Origin: Methanothrix sp.
GTDB lineage: Archaea > Halobacteriota > Methanosarcinia > Methanotrichales > Methanotrichaceae
Reading direction: 5' to 3'
Length of the DNA stretch: 41,840 nucleotides
Assembly (NCBI GenBank): GCA_011620785.1
Contig: WOYM01000009.1
Coordinates: 1-41,840 of the forward strand
Shown: positions 9,489 to 17,966 of the stretch, in pieces
Numbering within the stretch: position 1 is the stretch's first letter
How the letters are laid out: each line of letters opens with the position of its first letter
Notes under the pieces: generated by a model
Told to the model about the DNA's origin: nothing
Seen by the model: the letters and a program-made list of their open reading frames with translations, nothing else
The model's database searches: none
Translations under genes and position numbers: made by a program

Positions 9489-9496
9489 AAAAAAAA
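9489..9496 (-). terminator. Probable U-tract terminator of secF-secD
   Basis: The minus-strand transcript reads a run of eight T about 65 bases past the secD stop, with another short T run a few bases further on. Archaeal RNA polymerase terminates at such U tracts without needing a hairpin. It lies between two convergent genes. Confidence 0.4.
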
Positions 9497-9562
9497 TTGG
9501 CATGCAGACCATCTTCCGGCGCCTGCAGCCGATAACCTCTCCTGATTCCACTTCTTTTCCGT

Positions 9563-11242
9563 CTAGTGTGTGCCCAGGATGTAGCCTATGATTCTGCCAT
9601 AGGCAGGCCTGGCCACCAGCGTTCCTAGGACCACTCCAATGATGATGATCAGGGCGAATCCGGTCAGGGCACCGAATCCCATATAGAGAAGCGGCAGCAT
9701 GGCCACGATCGTCGTCGCTGCTGCGCCCAGGATTATGGCAAAGGCCCGGGACAGCCGGCTCAAATAGATCTTGCTGGTGGCGGCAGCCACTTTGCCCACG
9801 CCTGCCTTCTCTGCCGCCTCCGCTGCCCTCTCCTTTATGCTCCGGTCGGATGCAGCTGGCGCTGCTTCGCCTCCTCGGATCACCTCATCGGTGATGATGA
9901 CCAGCTGATCGACGCCCGTCCCTATCACCATGATGATGCCGGCCAGGCTGGCCAGATCGAGCTGCCATTTGGCCAGGGACCAGACTCCCAGCATTATCGC
10001 CACCTCGCTCAGCGAGGTAAATAGCATGGGCAGAACTATTCTCCTCTCACGGTAGCGGTAGTATATCATGCCCGCAACTGCCAGGAGGGCGATCAGGCCT
10101 GCGATCACCATCTGGATCTTGAACTGCTTGCCCAGAGCGGCAGATACCTGTCCTGATCCCACGATCTCCACATTGACCGGCAGAGCGCCTTCCTGGAGGT
10201 GAATTTGAAGCTCCTTTGCATCCTGGAAGCCCTCATCTCCTGCGCCCACGCGCGCCTCCAGCCCGCGAGAGGGGACCTTCTGCAGACTGCTCGCCAGCTC
10301 TGGCGATAAAGGTGCGCTGAAGATGGGATCCTTATCCAGGTACATGGTTATGGGGTGAGCTTCGGGATTCTTGACCGCGCCCGTGTCTATGGCTGCTTTC
10401 TGGAAGGCTGCCGACCCCTCCTCGGATAGGGTGAAGGGCACTCCCCAATTGCCCTGCTGATCTCCTCTGGGGATATCCACAGACTCAACTGCATCTCCAT
10501 AAAGGACATGCATGGTCTGGTTGTCCTCTGTCTGGATCCTGATCTCGAACTTGCCAGGCTTGCCCACCACATCCTGAGCTGAGGCCACGTCCATTCCCGC
10601 AAGGTCGATGAGGATGTACTTGTTATCCACCATCCTCACTCTGATGTCCTGCAGCCCCAGGCGGTTGAGCTTGGAGTCAAGAACCCTTTTAGTTTCTTCC
10701 ACTGTTTCCTTGGTCAGGCCCTCGACGAAGGTATCCTCGCCAGTGGGCACCTTTCCTCCTACCGGAGCGAGAAGGGCATCAAGGGATTCCCTGGTGACGT
10801 TGGTCCTGATCTCATACAGGACGGGAGCAAACTGCACTATCTTGACGTCAGCATCAAGGTTCTTTTGCAGGTAAGTGATGATTATCGTCTCGGGAGCAGC
10901 AGGTATGGTGATCTTGGTGGCGTTGGCAAGCGCTGCCGTCTCTGCGCCCAGATATCCCATGTCGGTGGGCAACGTCGCATCGATCTTGCCCGGCACAGTC
11001 ACAATATAGCTGTCGCCATGCCTATCCACGGAGCTGTTGGCAAACTGATACTGGAGAATGCTCTCAGGATCGGCATCCACCTGGACCATAGCCCCCTGCA
11101 GCTTGAGCTGAAGGTACGATCCGCCCTGAAGGTCCAGGCCGTACTTGAGGCCGAAGGCCCCCAAACAGATCAACGCCGCCGCTAGGAATAAGGCGAATAA
11201 TAGTACCCTCTTGTCCCTGGACAGGTCTTGTATCAGGCTCAT
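9563..11242 (-). CDS. secD: Protein-export protein SecD, archaeal type
   Basis: 559 aa. SecD and SecF form an RND-type membrane complex that assists late steps of Sec-dependent export, using the ion gradient. One helix lies at about residues 14-33, followed by the hallmark GLDLQGGSYLQL (about residues 35-46). A large external domain follows, with the P1-type motif VDNKYILIDLAGM, and then five C-terminal helices, including the QLDLASLAGIIMVIGTGVDQ segment that corresponds to the proton-path helix. Start ATG 11242 overlaps the secF stop by four bases (ATGA), so secF is upstream and translation is coupled. The frame is open 15 codons further, but those residues would lie inside secF. Confidence 0.95.
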   Translation of the reverse strand: MSLIQDLSRDKRVLLFALFLAAALICLGAFGLKYGLDLQGGSYLQLKLQGAMVQVDADPESILQYQFANSSVDRHGDSYIVTVPGKIDATLPTDMGYLGAETAALANATKITIPAAPETIIITYLQKNLDADVKIVQFAPVLYEIRTNVTRESLDALLAPVGGKVPTGEDTFVEGLTKETVEETKRVLDSKLNRLGLQDIRVRMVDNKYILIDLAGMDVASAQDVVGKPGKFEIRIQTEDNQTMHVLYGDAVESVDIPRGDQQGNWGVPFTLSEEGSAAFQKAAIDTGAVKNPEAHPITMYLDKDPIFSAPLSPELASSLQKVPSRGLEARVGAGDEGFQDAKELQIHLQEGALPVNVEIVGSGQVSAALGKQFKIQMVIAGLIALLAVAGMIYYRYRERRIVLPMLFTSLSEVAIMLGVWSLAKWQLDLASLAGIIMVIGTGVDQLVIITDEVIRGGEAAPAASDRSIKERAAEAAEKAGVGKVAAATSKIYLSRLSRAFAIILGAAATTIVAMLPLLYMGFGALTGFALIIIIGVVLGTLVARPAYGRIIGYILGTH

Positions 11243-12132
11243 CTCTTCTGCCCCCTTGCTGCCTTTCGTGGCCGGCTCAGGTACCATCTCAGCCCCTGAG
11301 CATTGGTGATCCAGGTGTTCAAGAGATCAGCTGCCAGGCCGAAGACGAGCACCATTGTCATGTCGGCGATGACATCCATCCGGCTGAATGAGGGCACAAT
11401 GAGATGAAGGAGGTTGGAGACAAGGATAAGGGCGATCACAGCGGATAATGTGGTTGCGGCCATGGTCAGGCCGGTCCCCATCGCTCCTTTGATCTTCTCA
11501 TCAGTTACCCCTTTGCGCTTTAAAACCCTCATCGTGAGCAGAATATCGGTATCAACAGAGTAGCCGATGAGCATGAGAAGCGCAGCCACAGTCCCCAGGG
11601 AGAGCTGGACTCCAGTCAGATTCATCGATGCCGCTGCCGTCAATATGTCAGCCAGGGCGCAGAGCACTACCAGCAATGAGACAAAGACCTGCCTGAATAC
11701 GATGAATACCACCAAGGCCATGAGGATGAACGAGAGTGGTAGGTACCTTATTACCTGGACCTGAAGCTCCTGGCTGTATATAGGTCCCATGTGTCTGATC
11801 TCAGCATCATCGCCGTATTTGGTAACGATCTGCTGGGCAAGTTCTGTATACTCCTCATCGCTCATGGGGCCGAACTGAATCATGTATCGGCTGCCCACGT
11901 CTCTCACATCTGCCAGAGGGTATTTATTATACTCTCCGACCACGGCATCTTCGGATTCTGTAGCTGGCACTGTTGCTAATGTGCCTCCCGTGAACTCTAT
12001 TCCCAGATTCACGGGCGATCCCGTGTTGAGATAGGTTACACCCAAGCTGATCAATGCTAAGATGATGACGACTATGGGAATCAACATCATCTGCTTGGGC
12101 GGATACTTGGAAATGATATCGTCCAGTTCCAT
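11239..12132 (-). CDS. secF: Protein-export protein SecF, archaeal type
   Basis: 297 aa, the partner of SecD. The first helix (about residues 14-36) is followed by LGIEFTGGTLATV, the SecF signature matching SecD's DLQGG loop. Five further helices follow; the segment LMLIGYSVDTDILLTMRVLK with its conserved Asp pair is the family's ion-path motif, and KGAMGTGLTMAATTLSAVIA follows. Start ATG 12132 has AAAGGAG six bases upstream; an in-frame ATG six codons earlier overlaps this ribosome site and is less likely. First gene of the secF-secD pair, with a TATA box at 12171. Confidence 0.95.
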   Translation of the reverse strand: MELDDIISKYPPKQMMLIPIVVIILALISLGVTYLNTGSPVNLGIEFTGGTLATVPATESEDAVVGEYNKYPLADVRDVGSRYMIQFGPMSDEEYTELAQQIVTKYGDDAEIRHMGPIYSQELQVQVIRYLPLSFILMALVVFIVFRQVFVSLLVVLCALADILTAAASMNLTGVQLSLGTVAALLMLIGYSVDTDILLTMRVLKRKGVTDEKIKGAMGTGLTMAATTLSAVIALILVSNLLHLIVPSFSRMDVIADMTMVLVFGLAADLLNTWITNAQGLRWYLSRPRKAARGQKR

Positions 12133-12170
12133 ATAATTCTCCTTTAGCATCTTCTGGCCCTTTTTCAGAA

Positions 12171-12178
12171 TATTTAAA
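12171..12178 (-). promoter_or_regulatory. TATA box of secF-secD
   Basis: On the minus strand TTTAAATA is centred about 42 bases before the secF ATG, which predicts a transcript start near 12148 and a leader of about 16 bases that would carry the AAAGGAG ribosome site. Confidence 0.5.
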
Positions 12179-12183
12179 TCTAT

Positions 12184-13467
12184 TTATCCGATTTTTTCCC
12201 ATTTCTGCAGGCTTACCACCTGAGATAGCGTCTTTCCCCGGCTGATCTCCTCAAAGAGCCTGTTTTCCGTCTTCTCGACCTCTTTTGCTCTTCTTGCGAT
12301 CTCATATGCCCTCTCTTTGGGAATTACCACCACTCCGCTGTCATCGCCAACGATATAGTCGCCGGGCCGGACCGTCTGGCCGCCGCAGACTATCTCAGAG
12401 TTGATCTCTCCCATGCCTTTGGGGTCCCCTGCATTGGGAACTACATCCGAAGAGAAGAGCGGATAGTCCATCGGCCTTATCTCCTGCAGGTCTCGCACTG
12501 CTCCATCGACGACCACGCCCTCAATTCCACGGATCTTGCAGCTCAGGGTGGCCAGTCCTCCCCAGGGGGCGATGCTGTTGCTTCCGTTGTAGATCACCAG
12601 GACATCACCGGGACCGGCCAGGTCGATGGCCTCGACGGGCTTTGCCCAGTCACCGGCGAAGGTCTGCACGGTTATCGCCTTTCCCACGATCTTCTTTCCC
12701 GGAATCAGGGGATGAATTCCGTGCATAGCCCCTTTGCGGTGCATGGCATCGGATATATTGGATGAAGAGACGCTGCGCAGCAGGGAGACGATCTCTTCTT
12801 CCAGGCTCATCTTGGGGGCGGTGCTGGCCTGGGCAACGTCGATAGATTCGCGAATCTTCCGGGCTGATTCGGTGACATTTGCGCTGCGCACTATGCTTCC
12901 GCCGACGATGACAATGGCGGCACCGCTGGCCACGGCGTCAGCAGCGGAAGCCGCGTCCATTCCCCCTGCGGCGGCCACCGGGGTCTTTACCTCTTTGACG
13001 ATCTGCTTAAGAAAATCTATAGTGTCCTTGCCGGTCATCTGCTGGTCTATTCCCACATGAACGCAGATGTAGTCCACTCCCAGTTCTTCCAGCTCACGGG
13101 AACGGCCAACCGGGTCAGGAACCGTGAGCAGATCCATCATTATCTGCACGCCATACTTGCGCGCCGCCCGAAGTGCATCCTCGACGGTGGAGTTGTCGGA
13201 TGCTGCGAGCAAGGCCACTATATCTGCCCCGGCCTTGGCCGCCATCTCCACCTCCATGGCACCGGTGTCGACGGTTTTCATATCCGCCACGATCTTCGTC
13301 CCGGGAAGGGCTTTCTTCATCTCGCGCACAGAGTCCATGCCCTCGCTCTTGATGAGGGGTGTTCCGGCCTCGATCCAGTCCGCTCCACCAAGGACGGCCT
13401 CTTTGGCTATCTGAATCGATCTGTCTAGCTCCAGGAGATCCATTGCCACCTGTAGAATGGGTTTAAT
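12184..13467 (-). CDS. 3-Hexulose-6-phosphate synthase fused to an RraA-like domain
   Basis: 427 aa if begun at ATT 13467. The N-terminal half is hexulose-6-phosphate synthase of the OMP-decarboxylase superfamily: first strand LQVAMDLLEL, EAGTPLI, and the catalytic Asp-x-Lys-x-x-Asp (D62, K64, D67) in VADMKTVD. It condenses formaldehyde with ribulose 5-phosphate or runs in reverse; methanogens use the reverse ribulose-monophosphate route to make pentoses. The C-terminal half (from about residue 225) is RraA/HMG-aldolase-like, with GGLATLSCKIRGIEG and VVDGAVRD. This fusion is known in methanogens; the role of the RraA part is not settled. Start: homologues begin a few residues before LQVA-DLLEL, which here requires ATT 13467, well placed behind GGTGGTGAT. 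The canonical alternatives GTG 13449 and ATG 13443 cut into the first strand and lack a spaced ribosome site. Confidence 0.9.
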   Translation of the reverse strand: MKPILQVAMDLLELDRSIQIAKEAVLGGADWIEAGTPLIKSEGMDSVREMKKALPGTKIVADMKTVDTGAMEVEMAAKAGADIVALLAASDNSTVEDALRAARKYGVQIMMDLLTVPDPVGRSRELEELGVDYICVHVGIDQQMTGKDTIDFLKQIVKEVKTPVAAAGGMDAASAADAVASGAAIVIVGGSIVRSANVTESARKIRESIDVAQASTAPKMSLEEEIVSLLRSVSSSNISDAMHRKGAMHGIHPLIPGKKIVGKAITVQTFAGDWAKPVEAIDLAGPGDVLVIYNGSNSIAPWGGLATLSCKIRGIEGVVVDGAVRDLQEIRPMDYPLFSSDVVPNAGDPKGMGEINSEIVCGGQTVRPGDYIVGDDSGVVVIPKERAYEIARRAKEVEKTENRLFEEISRGKTLSQVVSLQKWEKIG

Positions 13468-13472
13468 ACCAA

Positions 13473-13481
13473 ATCACCACC
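13473..13481 (-). promoter_or_regulatory. Ribosome site supporting an ATT start
   Basis: On the minus strand GGTGGTGAT matches the archaeal anti-16S consensus GGAGGTGAT at all but one position. It lies five bases before ATT 13467 and over 20 bases before the nearest canonical start. An in-frame TGA overlaps it, so translation cannot begin further upstream. Confidence 0.5.
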
Positions 13482-13511
13482 ACAACATAACAAGCTTTAG
13501 AAAAAGGATGC

Positions 13512-14423
13512 ATGGTATATAAAATGAAGCTGGCAGAGATTTCTGAGGTAGAGTTCGAAGACGATCCCTTTCTACCACACAGCCTTGGCTTTGCCAAGCT
13601 GCATGGAAACGGCAATGACTTCATTCTGGTGGATGAGATCTCAAGGGAGCTCGTGGCTGAGAGTGCGAAGAGGAGATTTGCGATCGCTTGCTGCCGCCGT
13701 AGCTTCGGCATAGGTGCAGATGGTGTCCTGTTTCTGGCAAGCAGCCAGCGTGCGGACCTGGGCATGAGATTATTTCAGCCGGACGGCTCAGAGGCGGAGA
13801 TGTGCGGCAATGGCATACGCTGTCTTGCCAAGTACGCCTGGGAGACGGGGTATGTGGGTCAGTCCTTTGATGTGGAGACCTTAGCGGGCATAATACCGAT
13901 TCAGGTCCGGGAGAGGGATGGCAGCTTCTGGGCCAGGGTGGATATGGGCGTTCCCAGGTTCAATCGTCCATCCATTCCCGCCTGCGGTTCTGGAGATCTC
14001 ATAGACGAGCAGATGGGGGAATTCAGGGTCTCCGCAGTGAATACTGGTGTTCCTCATGCTGTTATCTTTGTGGATGACCTGGACATAGATATCTACGAAG
14101 CGGCACCACCAATAAGGCAATGCAGCGTTTTTCCGGAGGGAGCAAACGTCGATTTCGTCAAGCCGGGCTCATCACTGCAGATCAGAACATTCGAGCGAGG
14201 GGTAGAGGGCGAGACATTCTCCTGCGGAACCGGGGCTGTGGCCTCTGCCAGCGTTGCCCGCAGAATGGGGCTGGTCGGGGATGAGGTGCTGGTGGAGACG
14301 AAAGGTGGGCCGCTGATCATTAACTTTGAGAAGGATAAAGCCTTCATGGAAGGGCCGGCAGTGACTGTCTATTCTGCAGAGATGGATGAGGAGTACTGGT
14401 GGAGCCTATTTAGGGAGATGTGA
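13512..14423 (+). CDS. dapF: Diaminopimelate epimerase
   Basis: 303 aa. Converts LL- to meso-diaminopimelate, the last step before lysine, by a two-cysteine racemisation mechanism. Both half-sites are present: EMCGNGIRC with catalytic Cys (C98) and SCGTGAVASA with the second catalytic Cys (C238). GFAKLHGNGNDFILVDE and FGIGADGV are the other family marks. The N-terminus is about 25 residues longer than many homologues. Start is either ATG 13512, very close behind AGGA, or ATG 13524. It diverges from the Hps-RraA gene with only about 45 bases between them. Confidence 0.95.
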   Translation: MVYKMKLAEISEVEFEDDPFLPHSLGFAKLHGNGNDFILVDEISRELVAESAKRRFAIACCRRSFGIGADGVLFLASSQRADLGMRLFQPDGSEAEMCGNGIRCLAKYAWETGYVGQSFDVETLAGIIPIQVRERDGSFWARVDMGVPRFNRPSIPACGSGDLIDEQMGEFRVSAVNTGVPHAVIFVDDLDIDIYEAAPPIRQCSVFPEGANVDFVKPGSSLQIRTFERGVEGETFSCGTGAVASASVARRMGLVGDEVLVETKGGPLIINFEKDKAFMEGPAVTVYSAEMDEEYWWSLFREM

Positions 14424-14451
14424 TAATATCATAGCGACAAGAGGCTGGATC

Positions 14452-14892
14452 GTGGCGGGACTCTCCGGGTTGGTGATTCTGCTTGTCTTCCTGGTTCCGA
14501 TCAATGCAGATAATTATTTGATGGAGATAGGCAGCAAGAGCAATCCCAATGCCCACCTCTTCTCCTATGACCAGAAGTTTCGCGAGAGCACAACAGTTAA
14601 AAATTATCCCCTGCAAATGACGGCAACCAAGGAGTTTACCGATGCCACCCGCCTCTCGACAAAGATGGAATTGCGAACAGAGGCCAATCTCACCGAGATC
14701 GTCATCGATGCAGATTTCATTGGCATTGGACGCTTAGGCTATCTAGTCCTGGATCCTGAGAAGGGGGATTTGAAGCATGAGCAATCGCGGATCAACCACC
14801 TCTTCATAGGCAACTTCAGCATCGAGGAGCAGATAATGGTGGCCAAGGACCATATGAATGAGTGTGGTTATGGCTCTCTTCCCTGCGCATGA
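14452..14892 (+). CDS. Small exported protein of unknown function
   Basis: About 146 aa from GTG 14452, which follows AGAGG by seven bases; the frame also runs back to ATG 14386, overlapping dapF by 38 bases. The N-terminus is a strong signal sequence or anchor (GLSGLVILLVFLVPINADN). The remainder is rich in alternating polar and hydrophobic residues, as in beta-sheet exported proteins, and ends with two cysteines (about residues 137 and 145) that may pair outside the cell. I recognise no family. The secreted protein at 16382-16789 has a similar build, but I see no alignable motif. The frame ends 22 bases before the stop of the convergent DHH gene. Confidence 0.6.
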   Translation: MAGLSGLVILLVFLVPINADNYLMEIGSKSNPNAHLFSYDQKFRESTTVKNYPLQMTATKEFTDATRLSTKMELRTEANLTEIVIDADFIGIGRLGYLVLDPEKGDLKHEQSRINHLFIGNFSIEEQIMVAKDHMNECGYGSLPCA

Positions 14893-14914
14893 GTGTTAAC
14901 TGAAAGAATTCGCC

Positions 14915-16336
14915 CTATATATTATTTTTATGGGAAAGCTGCTCGGCCACGATTCGGTCCATCATTTCCAGGAATTCCTGTTTTGCCTGCAGAGGAATGG
15001 TCGCTCCGGCGGCGACGTTATGGCCTCCGCCCACTCCTCCAACCGCCTGGGCGGAGAGGGATAAGGCATGTGCCAGGTCCAGGCCGGACCGGACCAGATC
15101 CTGGGTCCCCCGGGCAGATACCTTGAGATCCCCTTCCACGTTCTGAGCAAAGGCGAGGATGGGCCGGCTGCGATCTGCCATCTGGAAGCTCATGCCGGCT
15201 ACAATTCCTATTATCGTATCCAAAATCGCATCTCCGGCGTCGAAGTACTGGATGCTGTTCAATGGGGTGATTCCCCTCTTTGAAACCAGCTTCAAGCCAG
15301 CCACCAGGTTCTGGCGGTGCTGGCCCAGGAGGATATGGGCTTCATCGAAGGCCTTATCCCTATCTCCCAGGCAGACCTCCAGCCCAACTCCGGCATGACC
15401 ATAACGGGCGGTGGCGTTCAGCAGGGTGGAGTACTCAGAGGCGTCTCTGAGCTCTGTGCCCTCCCTCTCCTTCAGCAGGATATAGACCTCTCCGATCAGC
15501 CTTTCCAGCCTGATATTGGAAATGCCATTGCGCAGCCCTTTCTGAACGATGGCTGTGACCAATGATGCCTTCTCCTCCTGGCTGAGATCTATCCAGCGCC
15601 TCCACTTCTCTCCACCCAGGCTTATTCCAACCTCCTTAAGAAAAGCAATACAGGCGTCCTCTTTTCCTGAGAGGCCGGGAAGGTATGGATCCTGGGAGTA
15701 CTCCAGCATCTTGTAGACCGGGCGGGTCTGTTTACCAAAGAGCTTGATGTCTCTGGAGAAATGGACTGCTCCAGCTCTTGAGCCTATATCCAGGATGTAG
15801 CGGTTCAGACCGATAAGCTGACCGCTGGCCATATCCTGCAGGTCTCCCACCGCCCCCACCACCGCTAAAGCTGCCAGATCGTCGTTAGCGCCAGGGCTGT
15901 ATGCCAGGGCTCTGGCCAGAAGAAAAGCGCTACCGCTGCCGCTAAGCTGGTTTGCTCCATCTGCTCCCACCAGATGTGGGTTGATGTGGGCCAGGGGTTG
16001 TGCTGGGCAGGCTTTGGGTTTATGATGATCGGCTACGATGGCCTGCAGGTTCCTCTCCAGGATCTCCTGGATCATCCCGCTGCCCAGATCGGTGAATATG
16101 ACCAGATCCGCACCCTGGTCGGCAACCTCCTCCAGAGCGTTCTCATCAAGCTGCCGGAAGAAGAGGGGCTTGTAGTCGATGTTCTGCCTATCCAGGGCGG
16201 TGCATATGATGGCAGCAGCGGTGAGCCCATCTGCATCTACATGGGAGACAACCAAAATCTCCTTTTGCCTGCAGATAATATCCGTGCAGTCTTTGCATAG
16301 CTCCTTCAGCTCATCGAGCTTCAGGGAAATGTCCAT
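14915..16336 (-). CDS. Archaeal RecJ-like DHH-family phosphoesterase (GAN/RecJ type)
   Basis: 473 aa. DHH motifs occur in order: VSHVDADGLTAAAI (motif I, metal Asp), FTDLGSG (II), VADHHKP (III, the DHH itself) and VGAVGDLQD (IV). A C-terminal DHHA1 domain ends with GGVGGGHNVAAGATIP, the substrate-binding glycine/His loop. Archaeal RecJ homologues include GAN, the GINS-associated 5'-3' exonuclease, and mRNA/tRNA-acting relatives. Sequence alone does not separate these, so I keep the general name. Start ATG 16336 has AAAAGGGG eight bases upstream; ATG 16357 is open but less well placed. Ends against the convergent exported-protein gene. Confidence 0.88.
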   Translation of the reverse strand: MDISLKLDELKELCKDCTDIICRQKEILVVSHVDADGLTAAAIICTALDRQNIDYKPLFFRQLDENALEEVADQGADLVIFTDLGSGMIQEILERNLQAIVADHHKPKACPAQPLAHINPHLVGADGANQLSGSGSAFLLARALAYSPGANDDLAALAVVGAVGDLQDMASGQLIGLNRYILDIGSRAGAVHFSRDIKLFGKQTRPVYKMLEYSQDPYLPGLSGKEDACIAFLKEVGISLGGEKWRRWIDLSQEEKASLVTAIVQKGLRNGISNIRLERLIGEVYILLKEREGTELRDASEYSTLLNATARYGHAGVGLEVCLGDRDKAFDEAHILLGQHRQNLVAGLKLVSKRGITPLNSIQYFDAGDAILDTIIGIVAGMSFQMADRSRPILAFAQNVEGDLKVSARGTQDLVRSGLDLAHALSLSAQAVGGVGGGHNVAAGATIPLQAKQEFLEMMDRIVAEQLSHKNNI

Positions 16337-16381
16337 GGCATCTGCCCCTTTTGCCATGTCACTTTCTATTTGATGAACAAT

Positions 16382-16789
16382 TTATAAGTCTTTGGCCCGG
16401 GGCGAAGATGATATCCTCTCAGCATTAATCTGTCCCGACCAGCTCGTTCCCAGAAGCCTGAAGCTGCCCGGCATTCTCTCCATCACGGGATAGCTTTCAA
16501 TGGTGGTAACATTGGATGGTTGTGCTTTTGTGAACAGGAATTGATCCAGAATGGTGATGTTCTCAGAGCTGTTGGTGGAGAATATGTACTTGTTCAGTAT
16601 CTCACCTGTTCCATGGACCTCTCCAATGGCTTTGGTGTTCTCCGGAGAGCCCATCTCGAAATTGGTCATGACGGTGCCGATTCCGGCAACGTTATGACTA
16701 TAGTCGATGTTCAAATTCGATGCTATAGCTTCTCCCATAACCAAGATCAACAACGCTGCAACGATGATCTGGGAGGTTTTCTTTATCAT
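16382..16789 (-). CDS. Small exported protein of unknown function
   Basis: 135 aa. A clear signal peptide (KKTSQIIVAALLILVMGEAIAS) is followed by a short mature part rich in Asn, Ser and Thr with several sequons (about NSSENIT, SNVT), typical of exported, possibly glycosylated archaeal proteins. No family recognised. AGGAG lies six bases before ATG 16789; ATG 16792 directly precedes it. A TATA-like CTTAAATAAG on the minus strand lies about 30 bases upstream. Shares its upstream region with the divergent alkaline-phosphatase-like gene at 16904. Confidence 0.7.
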   Translation of the reverse strand: MIKKTSQIIVAALLILVMGEAIASNLNIDYSHNVAGIGTVMTNFEMGSPENTKAIGEVHGTGEILNKYIFSTNSSENITILDQFLFTKAQPSNVTTIESYPVMERMPGSFRLLGTSWSGQINAERISSSPRAKDL

Positions 16790-16903
16790 CATGGTCTCCT
16801 TTGCGTTTTCTCTTTTCTTATTTAAGACCGACGAGGAGCTGTCTGCTATTAACCAGGCAGACTGGGTGGGATATTATATGAGTTGAGATAGTAGGAGGCA
16901 TTG

Positions 16904-17752
16904 ATGTTCATGACCACCACCGAATCAGAGCCGACTACCGAATCCGAGCGAACATTCAGCCAGCTCGATATAGCGCCCACTGTCGCTCGATTGCTGGGAA
17001 TCCAGTTGCCTCTCAATGATGGCAGGGCAATCGATCTGGTGGAGGGATGGGGCTGCAGAAATGCCGCAATCATAATAGTAGACAGCCTGGGGTATGACCT
17101 GCTGATGCATCTCTTACCCCGTCTGGAGAACATATCTCGTCTCATAGATGATGGAATTCTTCTCAGAGCCAAAGCAGTCTCCAATCACACCACTCCTGCC
17201 ATCGCCAGCATTCTGAGCGGCCTTGTGCCCGAGCATCATAAGATCTTTGATAAGGCAGGGGCAAAGGCCTCAAGCATCCTCAGCCTGCCTGAGATCGCCA
17301 GCGCTGCAGGTCTGCGATCTGCGGTGATAATGGAGACAAACGGAGCTGAGGTCTACGAGGGTCTGATCGAGATCATCCATGGAATATCGGACCGAATTCC
17401 TCCGGAGGAGTTTGATCGAGAGGCCTGCAGAATGACCGTCCGATCCCTGCGTGAGAGCCCCAGGCTTCTCGTATCTTATTTCATCGGTATCGATAAGAAC
17501 GTGCATCTGGGCCGGGAATGGAGCGGCATTCGAAGTGCTGTTTTGTATATCGATCGTTGCATTGGCGATATAGCAGAAGAGGCAGATGAAAAGACCCTGC
17601 TGATCATTTGCGGAGACCATCCTATTCATGCCGGCCCATTGAAGAGGAGTTCTGAGCCTTATTATGTTGCACTGATTTTGGGGAGGGGAAGATCCAAGGA
17701 TAATAAAGAGCAGAACATAGATTCGATAGGTTTAAATGTCGCAAGCGAATAA
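16904..17752 (+). CDS. Alkaline-phosphatase-superfamily protein, apparently circularly permuted
   Basis: 282 aa; ATG 16904 sits five bases behind AGGAGG. Core metal-hydrolase motifs are present: IIIVDSLGYD (metal Asp about residue 60), SNHTTPAIASILSG with the Thr nucleophile (96 or 97), GIDKNVH (Asp 197, His 201) and IICGDHPIHAG (Asp 238, His 239). This is the two-metal site of phosphodiesterases, sulfatases and phosphopentomutases; the substrate is unknown. Oddly, the LDIAPTVARLLGIQLP...GRAI segment (residues 21-43), which in sulfatase-like members follows the GDH motif near the C-terminus, is here at the N-terminus, while the C-terminus ends soon after GDH. No signal peptide, so probably cytoplasmic. 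A 40-codon frame follows after nine bases. Confidence 0.75.
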   Translation: MFMTTTESEPTTESERTFSQLDIAPTVARLLGIQLPLNDGRAIDLVEGWGCRNAAIIIVDSLGYDLLMHLLPRLENISRLIDDGILLRAKAVSNHTTPAIASILSGLVPEHHKIFDKAGAKASSILSLPEIASAAGLRSAVIMETNGAEVYEGLIEIIHGISDRIPPEEFDREACRMTVRSLRESPRLLVSYFIGIDKNVHLGREWSGIRSAVLYIDRCIGDIAEEADEKTLLIICGDHPIHAGPLKRSSEPYYVALILGRGRSKDNKEQNIDSIGLNVASE

Positions 17753-17761
17753 CATGATCTG

Positions 17762-17884
17762 ATGGACGAGGATCTCTCTGAAGTTTTTCAATTAATTGCT
17801 GAAGATGAGCGAAGACGCAGATATCTTAAAGAGGTCGGAGACTGGTTGATAGATGAGTATTTCGAGCTCCACCAGGCGTCTTAG
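17762..17884 (+). CDS. Possible 40-aa acidic small protein
   Basis: ATG 17762 to TAG 17884. The product would be highly charged (Asp/Glu-rich with an RRRR patch) and helical, beginning MDEDLSEVFQLIAEDE and ending EYFELHQAS. It starts nine bases after the stop of the alkaline-phosphatase-like gene on the same strand, and the composition is protein-like. No strong ribosome site is seen, so it would depend on coupling. Function unknown; it could equally be a chance frame. Confidence 0.35.
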   Translation: MDEDLSEVFQLIAEDERRRRYLKEVGDWLIDEYFELHQAS

Positions 17885-17966
17885 ACAATTCACAATATTT
17901 CACATCATAGATCTCATCAATCTTCTCCTATCACATTATGTTCTGACACCATTATCGCCTCTATGC

